DNA from: Chloroflexota bacterium
Lineage (GTDB): Bacteria > Chloroflexota > Dehalococcoidia > UBA2247 > RBG-13-53-26
DNA: 63,146 bases
Reading direction: 5' to 3'
NCBI GenBank assembly: GCA_003551705.1
Contig: PUNJ01000059.1
Span: 1-63,146 of the forward strand
The first letter of the stretch is position 1; every line of letters starts with the position of its first letter. The position numbers were made by a program, and so were the translations under genes. Below are positions 8,482-17,711 of this stretch, piece after piece. The notes under the pieces were generated by a model. It saw only the letters and a program-made list of their open reading frames with translations. It made no database searches and was not told where the DNA came from.

Positions 8482-9732
8482 CTACCCCGCAAAACGTCTG
8501 AATACCAGAACGGCATTATGGCCTCCAAATCCAAACGAGTTGGAGATGGCCGTTTGTATCGACGCTTTGCGAGACTGATTGGGCACGAAGTCCAGGTCCA
8601 ACTCCGGGTCGGGATGGTCCAGGTTCATTGTTGGCGGTATCGCCCCTCCCCTGATACTCATGATAGTTATAATCGCTTCGAGTGCGCCGGCAGCACCCAG
8701 AAGATGACCGGTCATGCTTTTGGTGGAGGATATCGGTATGCCATATGCGGCATCGCCAAAGGCGTTCTTGATGGACCGGGTTTCGGCGGTGTCGTTGAGG
8801 AGGGTCGCCGTGCCGTGCGCGTTTATGTAGTCGACTTCCTCTGGGCTGATGCCTGCGTTCTGCAATGCTTCACGCAAGGCCAGAGTAGCGCCCGCTCCGT
8901 TCGGCATTGGCTGAGTTATATGGAATGCGTCACTGGTCGAACTGTAGCCAAGTATCTCGGCCAGGATCGGGGCACCCCGCTCAAGGGCATGCTCCATGTC
9001 CTCCAGCACCAGAACAGCCGCGCCCTCTCCCAATACGAAACCGTCTCTTTCGCGGTCGAACGGCCGGCAGGCATTGCGGGGAGTGCCGTTCCGGGTGGAC
9101 AGTGCCCGGGCGGAGTTGAAAGCAGCTATGCAGATAGGCATTATGGGTGCTTCGGTACCGCCTGCAAGTATTGTTTTCATCTTCCCGTGCTGGATTGCCT
9201 CGTAGGCATGGCCTATGGCGTCACTGCTACTCGTACATGCTGAAGACACTGAGTAGCTCCGACCCTTGATACCCAGCAGGAGGGACACCTGTACCGGAGC
9301 TGCATCGCCGATCATGGTGGGGGCCAGGATGGGGCTTATCCGTTTAGGACCAACCTGGCTGAGCACATTGAACTGCTCGCAGACCTCCAGAAGCCCGCAG
9401 ACACTGTTGCCCAGGAATACCCCCGTCTCATGTGTGTTGCTTGAGTCAATGGTGATGCCAGCGGATTCCGCAGCCTGCAAAGCGGCCGCCGCCGCAAACT
9501 GAGTGAATCTGTCCATGCGACGGGCTTCCTTGTGGCTGACATAGTCAGTAGCCCGAAAGCCCTTGACCTCGGCTGCAAACTTGGTTTCGAAAGAGCTGTT
9601 ATCGAAGCTGCTGATATAGTCTATTCCCGACTTGCCAGCTATCACGGAATCCCACGTCTCAGTCACGTCGAGTCCTACGGCGCTGATCGTACCCATACCG
9701 GTAACAACCACCCGGCGGTCATTCGTATGCAT
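8482..9732 (-). CDS. fabF: 3-oxoacyl-[acyl-carrier-protein] synthase II
   Basis: VVVTGMGTISAVGLDVTETWDSV, SSACTSSSDAIGHA, NAHGTATLLND, SFGFGGHNAVLVF. Confidence 0.93.
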   Translation of the reverse strand: MHTNDRRVVVTGMGTISAVGLDVTETWDSVIAGKSGIDYISSFDNSSFETKFAAEVKGFRATDYVSHKEARRMDRFTQFAAAAALQAAESAGITIDSSNTHETGVFLGNSVCGLLEVCEQFNVLSQVGPKRISPILAPTMIGDAAPVQVSLLLGIKGRSYSVSSACTSSSDAIGHAYEAIQHGKMKTILAGGTEAPIMPICIAAFNSARALSTRNGTPRNACRPFDRERDGFVLGEGAAVLVLEDMEHALERGAPILAEILGYSSTSDAFHITQPMPNGAGATLALREALQNAGISPEEVDYINAHGTATLLNDTAETRSIKNAFGDAAYGIPISSTKSMTGHLLGAAGALEAIITIMSIRGGAIPPTMNLDHPDPELDLDFVPNQSRKASIQTAISNSFGFGGHNAVLVFRRFAG

Positions 9733-9755
9733 GTTCTTCCCCCCTACTATCTGGC

Positions 9756-9956
9756 CTATTTGAGTCCGGTTGGCCCGATTCTGGTGCGATTCCTTCTGAC
9801 GAAGTTCTCCAAGTCTTGGGTTGAGATGCGGTACCTTCTGCCCAACCTTACCGCATCCATCTTGCCCATCCGGATATAACTGTACACCGTCAGGACATGC
9901 ACCTGAAGGAACCTGGCCACCTGTTCCGGGGTGAGGAAATTTTGCTCGATTATCAT
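9756..9956 (-). CDS. Helix-turn-helix DNA-binding protein (excisionase family)
   Basis: FLTPEQVARFLQVHVLTVYSYIRMGKMDAVRLGRRYRISTQDLENFV. Confidence 0.82.
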   Translation of the reverse strand: MIIEQNFLTPEQVARFLQVHVLTVYSYIRMGKMDAVRLGRRYRISTQDLENFVRRNRTRIGPTGLK

Positions 9957-10279
9957 AGTGCCAGTTTCTCTATTCTCTTGGTTCTTCTTTGGTCAACTAT
10001 GTGCTACTTAGTATTTTTTATAAAAACTTAATCAAATTTAGAAGTGATAATGTTCTAGAAGAATGTTCTATTAGCTTTGAAAAGGCCCATGAATGGGGAA
10101 ATATGAGCCCTTAGGATCATAACGCAGGGATCACCCGGTCGTGGGCTGGACCGGCCATGCGAGGGCCAGGCTTGACCGGTCCATGCGGATCCAGGATAAG
10201 GAAGGGTGACCATTCAAACCCTCGCCGCCTTCCCCACATTTGCCTTCTGCATGCCTGATTAGGTATAATCTAGCTTGAA

Positions 10280-11500
10280 ATGGCTGATCGTGCCCTAACT
10301 GGACTCAAGGTAATCGAATGGGCCAGTTTCATAGCCGGGCCTTACTGCGGTAAACTCCTTGCCGACTTGGGTGCCGAAGTCATAAAAGTTGAACGCCCCG
10401 ACGGCGACGAGTCGCGACAGCGGGGGCCCTTCCCTGATCACGTTCCACATCCTGAGAAGAGCGGCCTGTTTCTGTATCTAAATGCCAACAAGCTCGGCGT
10501 TACCCTCAATCCGGATACAGACACAGGCAAGAACATTCTTCAAGACATGATCAAGACCGCCGATATACTTATCGAGGACCATTTGCCCTCTGAAATTGAG
10601 CAGCTTGGCCTTGACTACGCGAGACTACGCGAGATCAATCCCGGCCTCATAATGGTTTCCATCACTGCCTTCGGGCAGACAGGTCCCTACAAGGACTATA
10701 AGGGTTACGCCATAAACGCCAGCGCTCTGGGGGGTCAAAGCGTCTGCGCTGGAGAGCGGGGACGTGAACCTCTCACCCCGCCGCTATGTCTGGGACACTA
10801 CCAGAGCGGCACCGCAGGCGCTACTGCCGCCATGGCTGCCCTCTTTGGCCGGGACCTCACTGGCCATGGCCAGCATGTTGATATCTCCGAGGCCCAGGTA
10901 TGGGCTACCCTGCATACCGGTAACCAGGAATCTTCCTTTATCATGCATGGCATGAAGAGAATACGCTGGGGACATCGCACCCCCGGGGTATACCCATATA
11001 CCATTCTGCCATGTAAAGACGGCTTCATCAGCATGATCGCCATCCAGGGCTACCAGTGGAAACGGTTCCTGGAACTCCTGGGTGAGGGTTCCGTACCGGA
11101 ATGGTATGCCAATGAGCCCCGGTATCAGGACCGGCGGGAGCTCAGCCTGAAGTATGCTGATGAAATGGACTCTTTGCTGGCACCATGGCTCATGTCGCAT
11201 ACCAAGAAGGAAATCTACGATCTCTGCCTGGAGAAGAGGATTCCGTTTGCTCCCGTCAGGAACATGGAAGAGGTGGTCAACGACGAGCACCTGAAGGTAC
11301 GGGAGTATTTTGTTGAATATGATCATCCCGCGGCGGGAAGGCTTAAATACCCTGGCGCGCCCGGCAAGTTCACGGAAACTCCGTGGAGCATTGAAGTTCC
11401 GGCGCCCTTGCTGGGGCAGCATAATGAAGACATATACTGTGGCCGCTTGGGCTACGCTAAACAGGAATTGGCAGAACTACGCATTGGAGGAGTGATTTGA
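10280..11500 (+). CDS. CaiB/BaiF (family III) CoA-transferase
   Basis: LTGLKVIEWASFIAGPYCGKLLADLGAEVIKVERPDGDESRQRGP. Confidence 0.93.
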   Translation: MADRALTGLKVIEWASFIAGPYCGKLLADLGAEVIKVERPDGDESRQRGPFPDHVPHPEKSGLFLYLNANKLGVTLNPDTDTGKNILQDMIKTADILIEDHLPSEIEQLGLDYARLREINPGLIMVSITAFGQTGPYKDYKGYAINASALGGQSVCAGERGREPLTPPLCLGHYQSGTAGATAAMAALFGRDLTGHGQHVDISEAQVWATLHTGNQESSFIMHGMKRIRWGHRTPGVYPYTILPCKDGFISMIAIQGYQWKRFLELLGEGSVPEWYANEPRYQDRRELSLKYADEMDSLLAPWLMSHTKKEIYDLCLEKRIPFAPVRNMEEVVNDEHLKVREYFVEYDHPAAGRLKYPGAPGKFTETPWSIEVPAPLLGQHNEDIYCGRLGYAKQELAELRIGGVI

Positions 11501-12714
11501 ACCCCGAAAAGCCACTTCCTTTGCAAGGGATCAGGGTCATAAACTTTGGCTGGGTGTTTGCCGGCCCGTACCTGGCTACCATGCTTGGTGATCTCGGAGC
11601 TGAGGTTATCAAGATGGAGACCAGGAGCCGTATAGACTCGATGAGGCTCAGTCCGGATAACTTGGACCGTGATCCCGACAGGGATCCCTGGTTCCATAGC
11701 GGCGTTCGTAACCAGTTGAGCGTAACCTTGGATATGGAGAAGCCGGAGGCCATTCCCATTATCAAGGACCTTATCAAGAAGGCTGACATAGTTGTTGAAA
11801 ACTTCGCCCCCAGAGTCATGAGGCAGCACGGGCTGGGATATGACTCACTGAAGGAGATCAATCCCGGCATCATCATGATCTCCCTTCCGGCCACAGGGCA
11901 CTACGGCCCTTTGCGAGACGCACAGACCTATGGCCCCTCCCTGACCGGTCTGGCAGGGGTTGACGGCATGGTGGGCTACCATGGAGAGCGCGTTCTGGGC
12001 CTGCAGCAGGCTTATGCAGACGTGAACAGCGCCCTGCACGGGGCCTTTTCCGTGCTGGCGGCGCTCTGGTACCGAAAGCGGACGGGCAAGGGCCAGTTTA
12101 TGGATATGGCCCAGTTGGAGGCCGTGATCGGCATTGCTGGCGAGGCCGTCATGGAATATGTCATCAATAGCAATGTCCTCGGGACGCTGGGCAACCGCTA
12201 TCCTGCCATGTGCCCCCATAACAACTATCCTTGCCAGGATGATGACAAGTGGGTATCCATCGGCGTGAAGACGGAGGAGGAATGGGCTAGTCTGTGCCAG
12301 GCCATGGGCAAACCCGAGTTGAGCAGAGACCCCAGGTTTGGGGACAAGTTCCTCCGGATGAAGAACGTGGTCGAACTGGACAACCTGATAACCGGTTGGA
12401 CAATGGGCTATACTTATTATGAGGCTGCGGAAATCCTGCAGCAGCATGGGGTGGCTGCGGCGCCTTGTTTGGATACCGAGGGGCGCTTTTTCGACCCACA
12501 CCTTCAAGAGAGGCGGACTTATCTTGAGGTGGAGCACCCGATCACCGGTGTGGATTTTGTGGCTAATTCGGCTTGGGCCTTGTCCGAGAATCCGACTGAG
12601 ATACGGCTGCGTTCCCCGATACTCGGAGAACATAACAGCTACGTATTCAAGGAAATCCTGGGCATGTCCGATGAAGACATTGCAAGGCTTGAAGAAGCCA
12701 AAGTCATCTATTAG
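11497..12714 (+). CDS. CaiB/BaiF (family III) CoA-transferase, second tandem copy
   Basis: LQGIRVINFGWVFAGPYLATMLGDLGAEVIKMETRSRIDSMR; 4-nt overlap with the previous gene. Confidence 0.93.
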   Translation: MNPEKPLPLQGIRVINFGWVFAGPYLATMLGDLGAEVIKMETRSRIDSMRLSPDNLDRDPDRDPWFHSGVRNQLSVTLDMEKPEAIPIIKDLIKKADIVVENFAPRVMRQHGLGYDSLKEINPGIIMISLPATGHYGPLRDAQTYGPSLTGLAGVDGMVGYHGERVLGLQQAYADVNSALHGAFSVLAALWYRKRTGKGQFMDMAQLEAVIGIAGEAVMEYVINSNVLGTLGNRYPAMCPHNNYPCQDDDKWVSIGVKTEEEWASLCQAMGKPELSRDPRFGDKFLRMKNVVELDNLITGWTMGYTYYEAAEILQQHGVAAAPCLDTEGRFFDPHLQERRTYLEVEHPITGVDFVANSAWALSENPTEIRLRSPILGEHNSYVFKEILGMSDEDIARLEEAKVIY

Positions 12715-12790
12715 TCTCTATCTCGGCTGAAGCCAGCGACCCTGACGCAGTTCTATCCAAGCTACCCCTGACCCGGATGGTGTATCTTCT

Positions 12791-13513
12791 ATGCAGGAAA
12801 AGCTTGTGCATGGTGCCAGACTTTTGGGACTGGACCTGTCCGCTGAACAGGTCCGGACCTTTCAGGAATTCTACCAGGAACTGGTAGCCTGGAATGAGAA
12901 GGTCAATCTAACGGCCATCACCGGCTATGAAGAGGTCCAAGTTAAACATTTCCTTGATGCGCTTACGGTGGTCCCTACTATTGAAGAGATGCTGGATGGC
13001 AAGGATCCCGGAATTAAGGTCATGGACATTGGTTCCGGGGCGGGTTTGCCCGGCATACCCCTGAGCATTGTGCTTCCTTCTGCGAATTTCGTGTTGATGG
13101 ACTCCATCGGCAAGAAGACAGCCTTTCTGCAGCATGTTGTCGACAGGCTGGGTCTCAATAACGTGCGGGTGTTGACCGGGCGTGCCGAAGATTTCGGACA
13201 TCAACCTGATTACCGTGAAAAGTTTGATCTTGTGGTGTCTCGTGCTCTGGGTAAACTGGCTGCGGTAATCGAACTGAGCTTGTCCTTTGGGCGTTTGCAT
13301 GGACTGATCATAGCTCAGAAGAAAGGGGATATTACGGACGAGGTCCAGCAGGCTGGAAAGTCATTGGAGATGATGGGGGGTCGGCTTAAAGAGCTCAGGG
13401 GAATTGAGATGGAGGAGCTTGCCAATCACAATCTGGTGATAGTTGAAAAAGTGGCAGCAACCCCATCGAAATACCCGCGGCGTCCCGGTATGCCGGCCAA
13501 GAGGCCGCTTTAG
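12791..13513 (+). CDS. rsmG: 16S rRNA (guanine527-N7)-methyltransferase RsmG
   Basis: WNEKVNLTAITGYEEVQVKHFLDAL ... VMDIGSGAGLPGIPLSIVLP ... GRAEDF. Confidence 0.92.
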   Translation: MQEKLVHGARLLGLDLSAEQVRTFQEFYQELVAWNEKVNLTAITGYEEVQVKHFLDALTVVPTIEEMLDGKDPGIKVMDIGSGAGLPGIPLSIVLPSANFVLMDSIGKKTAFLQHVVDRLGLNNVRVLTGRAEDFGHQPDYREKFDLVVSRALGKLAAVIELSLSFGRLHGLIIAQKKGDITDEVQQAGKSLEMMGGRLKELRGIEMEELANHNLVIVEKVAATPSKYPRRPGMPAKRPL

Positions 13514-13538
13514 GGGACTTCCCCATCCCCCCTCGTAG

Positions 13539-13558
13539 GGCAGGTTTCCCAACCTGCC
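13539..13558. repeat. Inverted repeat GGCAGGTTtcccAACCTGCC downstream of rsmG
   Basis: 8-bp perfect arms, 4-nt loop; no T-tract, so terminator function is uncertain. Confidence 0.6.
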
Positions 13559-13626
13559 GGAGAATCGGTTGTTCACCACTGGGCCACCATGACCCATGCA
13601 GCCAAGAACCGCTTCCCACATTGTCA

Positions 13627-14305
13627 GGGTGGGTTAGTCCCGATGCCGACGAAGACGCCGGCCCCGTAGACCACGCAAGGAACGTAACCCACCATCTACC
13701 TGAGCACTGAGCACTGAGTACTGAGTGCCCCACCCCCACCTTAGGAGGATTAAGCCTCTCACAAGCACGAGGGTATTTCGAGCCATGGACTTTTAACGTA
13801 CGAGTAGCGCAATTACCTCTCACCAGCAGACGCTACCTAGCCAGGCGGGCGTTAACGGTGGGTTTCGCCCCGGCGCTCGCAGAATTATACTGCCATCCCA
13901 TGCCCGGGGCTCTACCCACCCTACGCCCCACGCCACCCCAACGACCGCAACCGTTATGCGGGCCGCGCACCCGTAGGGTGGGTTAGTCCCGATGCCGGTG
14001 AAGACGCCGGCCTCGGAATCACGCAGGGACGTAACCCACCATCTACGTCTCTCACAGGCACACGCCTCCTATGCCGACGAAGACGCCAACCCCGTAGACC
14101 ACGCAAGGGACGTAACCCACCGTCTACGTCTCTCACAAGTCAAAAGCCTCGTATTCTACTGTTGATCCGGGCGTTCATGAATCTGAACAGGTTTAATTCA
14201 TCGTTGAGCGCCATTTTGTGGAAGTGCGTAGAATGGGTTAGTCCCGATGCCGACGAGAACAGTCACCACAACGACCACAACCATTTGCGGGCCAGGCAGC
14301 CGTAG
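13627..14305. repeat. Cluster of related intergenic repeats bounded by GGTGGGTTA ... GTAACCCACC
   Basis: Copies near 13627-13699, 13973-14047 and 14070-14136 (partial), and a 5' fragment at 14235. They share 'ttagtcccgatgccgacgaagacgcc...acgcaagggacgtaacccacc'. Confidence 0.85.
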
Positions 14306-14417
14306 GTACGTCCCCACGCCGCTGGTCTCAAGACAGGGTGGGTCGAGTCCTGGATCGTGGTGGCGCTGTGTCGTGCATGCCCAGGGACGATACCCAGGAG
14401 CATCTTCTAACCATGCA

Positions 14418-15287
14418 TTAGGCCACCCCGTCCACGATCCTTGGCACGTATCTTTCCCATCCACCGGGCATCAGGTGCATTCCCTGGCATAGGGGCTTCA
14501 TACGCCTGAGCAGGTCAATAGACAATTGCACACTCGCTGCGGGCACCTCTTCCCTGGATAGTCCTTCCAATTCTCTGATGAGATAGTCGGGAACGTTGAC
14601 ACCGGGAAAATTGCTATTCATGAATCTGGCCATGCTGGCGGACCTCAGCATAATGTGGCTCACCAGGATGGGAACATTGAGATCGCTTACCGATTCCACA
14701 AAGGCTGCCATGGTCTCTGGTTCATAGACCGGCTGAGTTATGATGTATTGGGCTCCCTGGGCTACCTTCTCTCGCAGGTCAGCAACCTGATCCGGTTTGA
14801 GTCCCTTCTCAGCTATGGCCTCAATTCCTATGGAGAACCGCGGCGAGCCTTCCAGGTTGTGACCTGCCAGATCCTTGCCCTGGTTAAGCATCACCGCTGC
14901 CTGGACCAGGGAACTACAGGACATGTCATTTACCGGTTTTGCGTCGATATGGTCGCCTACCAGAACATCGTGGCCGGCTACCACCAGAACATTCTCGACT
15001 CCGGCGATGGCTGCTCCAAGCAATTGGGATTGAAGGGCCAGACGGTTGTGGTCGCGAATACAAATCTCCATTACCGGTTCGATGTTCCTTGACTTAAGCA
15101 CCTGACACAGGATAAGGGGTGCCGCTCGCATAACCGCCCTCTGATTGTCTGTAACCAGTATTGCGTCAGCATAGTTCCTCACCATGTCAGCCGCATTCAG
15201 AAAACCCTGTATACTTGTCCCCTTAGGGGGGGTCAGTTCACAAGTAACACAGAAACGGCCGCCTCTGATTGCTTCCGAAATCTGCAT
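14418..15287 (-). CDS. metF: Methylenetetrahydrofolate reductase (MetF)
   Basis: FCVTCELTPPKGTSIQGFLNAADMVRNYADAILVTDNQRAVMRAAPL...GAQYIITQPVYEPETM; likely ATG at 15285-15287 with SD. Confidence 0.88.
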   Translation of the reverse strand: MQISEAIRGGRFCVTCELTPPKGTSIQGFLNAADMVRNYADAILVTDNQRAVMRAAPLILCQVLKSRNIEPVMEICIRDHNRLALQSQLLGAAIAGVENVLVVAGHDVLVGDHIDAKPVNDMSCSSLVQAAVMLNQGKDLAGHNLEGSPRFSIGIEAIAEKGLKPDQVADLREKVAQGAQYIITQPVYEPETMAAFVESVSDLNVPILVSHIMLRSASMARFMNSNFPGVNVPDYLIRELEGLSREEVPAASVQLSIDLLRRMKPLCQGMHLMPGGWERYVPRIVDGVA

Positions 15288-15321
15288 GTTCAGCCTCCCT
15301 GCACAGAAGTTGCTTGGACTT

Positions 15322-17352
15322 TCATGCCTTGGCACCCTGGCCGGCTTGTGATTGCGCCGCCTTTTTGGACCCAGCCTTTGTTTCGGGTGGGGCGATACCC
15401 AGTTTCCTGGCGGAATGGTCCCGGCCCATGTAAAAGTTCAACCACGAAGCGGTACCCATCAACTCCCAATTGGGTGGAGGTACGATATCTTCCACGATCT
15501 CTCCTTCTGCGCCATGGCTTTTCAATCGCTGGTAAGCCCGCACCCAAACGCATTTCTTTTCCGGGTTGACCTCGCACCAGCCCAGATAACTGCCGCCGCA
15601 TGGCCCGTTTCTCTGGCTCTTCGGGCATTGTGACATGGGACAGAGAAAAGCGACGTCAAACAATGCGCAATCGCCGCAGTTCTGACACCCAAACATGGCC
15701 ACCTTGGCCAGGTGCTCACAGAATTCGAATGCTGACTTCATCCTATGCGAGTTGTCAATCATTTTCACCATCGGCCGCAGCGACTTGAAAACCACGCTAC
15801 TGGGATTGAACATCGTGGCATGGGCTACCCGGGCGAACTGGTATATGGGCGGCTTGGCTCCTTTTTCTTTGCGCGGTGCCGACCTTTCGGTATTCAGCCC
15901 AGTATCCGGGTCCTTTTCAAAGAAATAGAACCCGTCCGGTTGGGGAAAATCGAACTCGGGGACGAGGTCTCTCCAGCGAGGGGCCATCTCGTCTCCGCGC
16001 TGGACTATCTCTTCCAGCGTTTCATAGCTAATACCATGTCCGCCAATGTGGGCACCGGCGTAGCCCATACCCTTCGCCATGGCATACATCTTGGCAGCCC
16101 GCATTATTCTGGCTGATCTGCCCTTGTCCTTGTCCTTGGCCTCCTCTGCAATCGTGGCCAGCAGCTTATCGCTCACCACAGCCCCCGGTATGCCGTTGGA
16201 GTTCATCAGCCTTGCCGCTCCCAAAGGCAATATATAGATATTGGCCAGTACCGGTACGTTGACATGGCCGTGCATTCTAAGCCAGAGCATGATCTCGTGC
16301 ATCTTTCTGGCATCGTAGCCCAATTGCGGAATTACGAACTTGGCGCCTGCCCTGATCTTCTTGTCCAGCTTATAGTATTGGCATAGGAGTTCCGACTCCG
16401 TAGCCTTGAAGGGGGAAACAGCTGAACCAGCAAAGAAGTCGGTAGGGGCCAGCTTGACTTTGCGGCCCATGGTCTCATGGTCCATACCGGCATTCATCAT
16501 GTCGAGCATCTGCAGGCCGTGCACTGCATCCAGGTCGAAAACGGGCTTGGACCTTCCCTTGAAGCCGCCATCAGAGGGATAATCTCCAGTCAACATCAGG
16601 ACGTTTCTGACACCGAGTCCGGCCAGCCCGTACAGCACACTCTCACATTCGTTCCTGTTCTTGTCTCGGAAGGCCAGGTGGACCAGGGGCTCGATACCCA
16701 GCTTTCTTACCTCGGTGCACAATATCTCCGTGGATATGGCCGGGTTCCCGCCAGGGTTGTCGGTGACGCTGACGGCGTGGACGGTGCCCTTTTTGGCAGC
16801 CCTTCTGGCGTTTTCGATCAATTCTTCCTGCTGCATCTCGAAGGCGCCTCGACCGGGAATCTGCTCCCAGGTGATGCAAAAAACTTCAGGGTCTAATATG
16901 GCCTCTCTGAGCACGTTGGCGTTCTGTTGGATCCTGGTCTGGACTCTGTCCATCAGGGCGGCTATGGGCCGGGCTAGCCGGGTCGCAGAAGCTTGGGTGT
17001 CAACGCCTGATAAGGTAATGTAGTCATCGGCCTCGATCTGGAGACCTTCCTCCAGGCTCAACACCCGGTGGGCCTGATCAGAAGTGTCTGCATCTACCAG
17101 AAGCAGCGGGATATTCTTGGTAATCCATCCTTCGCGCAGCTTACGGTGCAGTTGAAAGGCCGTCCCTGGGGGGTCGATATATCCCAGGACAATCAAGTTG
17201 GGAAAGTTCTTGCGAGCTTTCTCCAGTCCCTCCTTCTCATCTGCCGCATGAGTGATCTCCAGGGACCCCTGCACAGCTTCCTGGATTATGCCTACCAGTC
17301 CCTGATGACTGGTTATCACTAGGATTTGATTTGTCCGTTCTTCTCTATGCAT
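15322..17352 (-). CDS. Fusion: degenerate response-regulator receiver-like domain + MetF-like TIM barrel + MTHFR_C Cys-rich domain
   Basis: N-term ILVITSHQGLVGIIQEAVQGSLEITHAADEKEGLEKARKNFPNLIVLGYID (receiver-like); middle VTDNPGGNPAISTE...GAKFVIPQLGYD; C-term CQNCGDCALFDVAFLCPMSQCPKSQRNGPCGGSYLGWCEVNPEKKCVWVRAYQRLK. Confidence 0.85.
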   Translation of the reverse strand: MHREERTNQILVITSHQGLVGIIQEAVQGSLEITHAADEKEGLEKARKNFPNLIVLGYIDPPGTAFQLHRKLREGWITKNIPLLLVDADTSDQAHRVLSLEEGLQIEADDYITLSGVDTQASATRLARPIAALMDRVQTRIQQNANVLREAILDPEVFCITWEQIPGRGAFEMQQEELIENARRAAKKGTVHAVSVTDNPGGNPAISTEILCTEVRKLGIEPLVHLAFRDKNRNECESVLYGLAGLGVRNVLMLTGDYPSDGGFKGRSKPVFDLDAVHGLQMLDMMNAGMDHETMGRKVKLAPTDFFAGSAVSPFKATESELLCQYYKLDKKIRAGAKFVIPQLGYDARKMHEIMLWLRMHGHVNVPVLANIYILPLGAARLMNSNGIPGAVVSDKLLATIAEEAKDKDKGRSARIMRAAKMYAMAKGMGYAGAHIGGHGISYETLEEIVQRGDEMAPRWRDLVPEFDFPQPDGFYFFEKDPDTGLNTERSAPRKEKGAKPPIYQFARVAHATMFNPSSVVFKSLRPMVKMIDNSHRMKSAFEFCEHLAKVAMFGCQNCGDCALFDVAFLCPMSQCPKSQRNGPCGGSYLGWCEVNPEKKCVWVRAYQRLKSHGAEGEIVEDIVPPPNWELMGTASWLNFYMGRDHSARKLGIAPPETKAGSKKAAQSQAGQGAKA

Positions 17353-17711
17353 TCATCTTTCCCTCAGGTACATATTAAGCTATCCGGCATCAGCGCGTGG
17401 AGCGGCGCAGTTTGCCGGATCGGTTATAGTGAAAGAGGTTGGTGGGGAGGTTGAGCGAGCGGAGATCCAATATACGAGAGCCTGAGCGGTACAACCTGCG
17501 GCCAGTCTGGTCAATAAGCGTGACATACTCAAGCCCTCAGTAACGCAAGTATAACATAGCTTCGCGTGCTTGGCTAATCGGCCACAAAGCGGCAAGCTCC
17601 TGTTCGTCGAGTTTGACCCCTGTCTGTTCGTGACGTTATACTGGTTAAGGACTCCGTGGGGTCTGCTGAGTGCCGCGTTTAAGTCTAGTGTGACGAAAGG
17701 AGAGGGCAGCC

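Noticed and set aside
8473-9243. Plus-strand ORF 8473-9243 (256 aa)
   Set aside because: Antisense to fabF; no domain signal.
10784-12633. Long minus-strand ORFs 10784-11422 and 11845-12633
   Set aside because: Antisense to two clear CaiB/BaiF CoA-transferase genes; translations have no recognisable domain.
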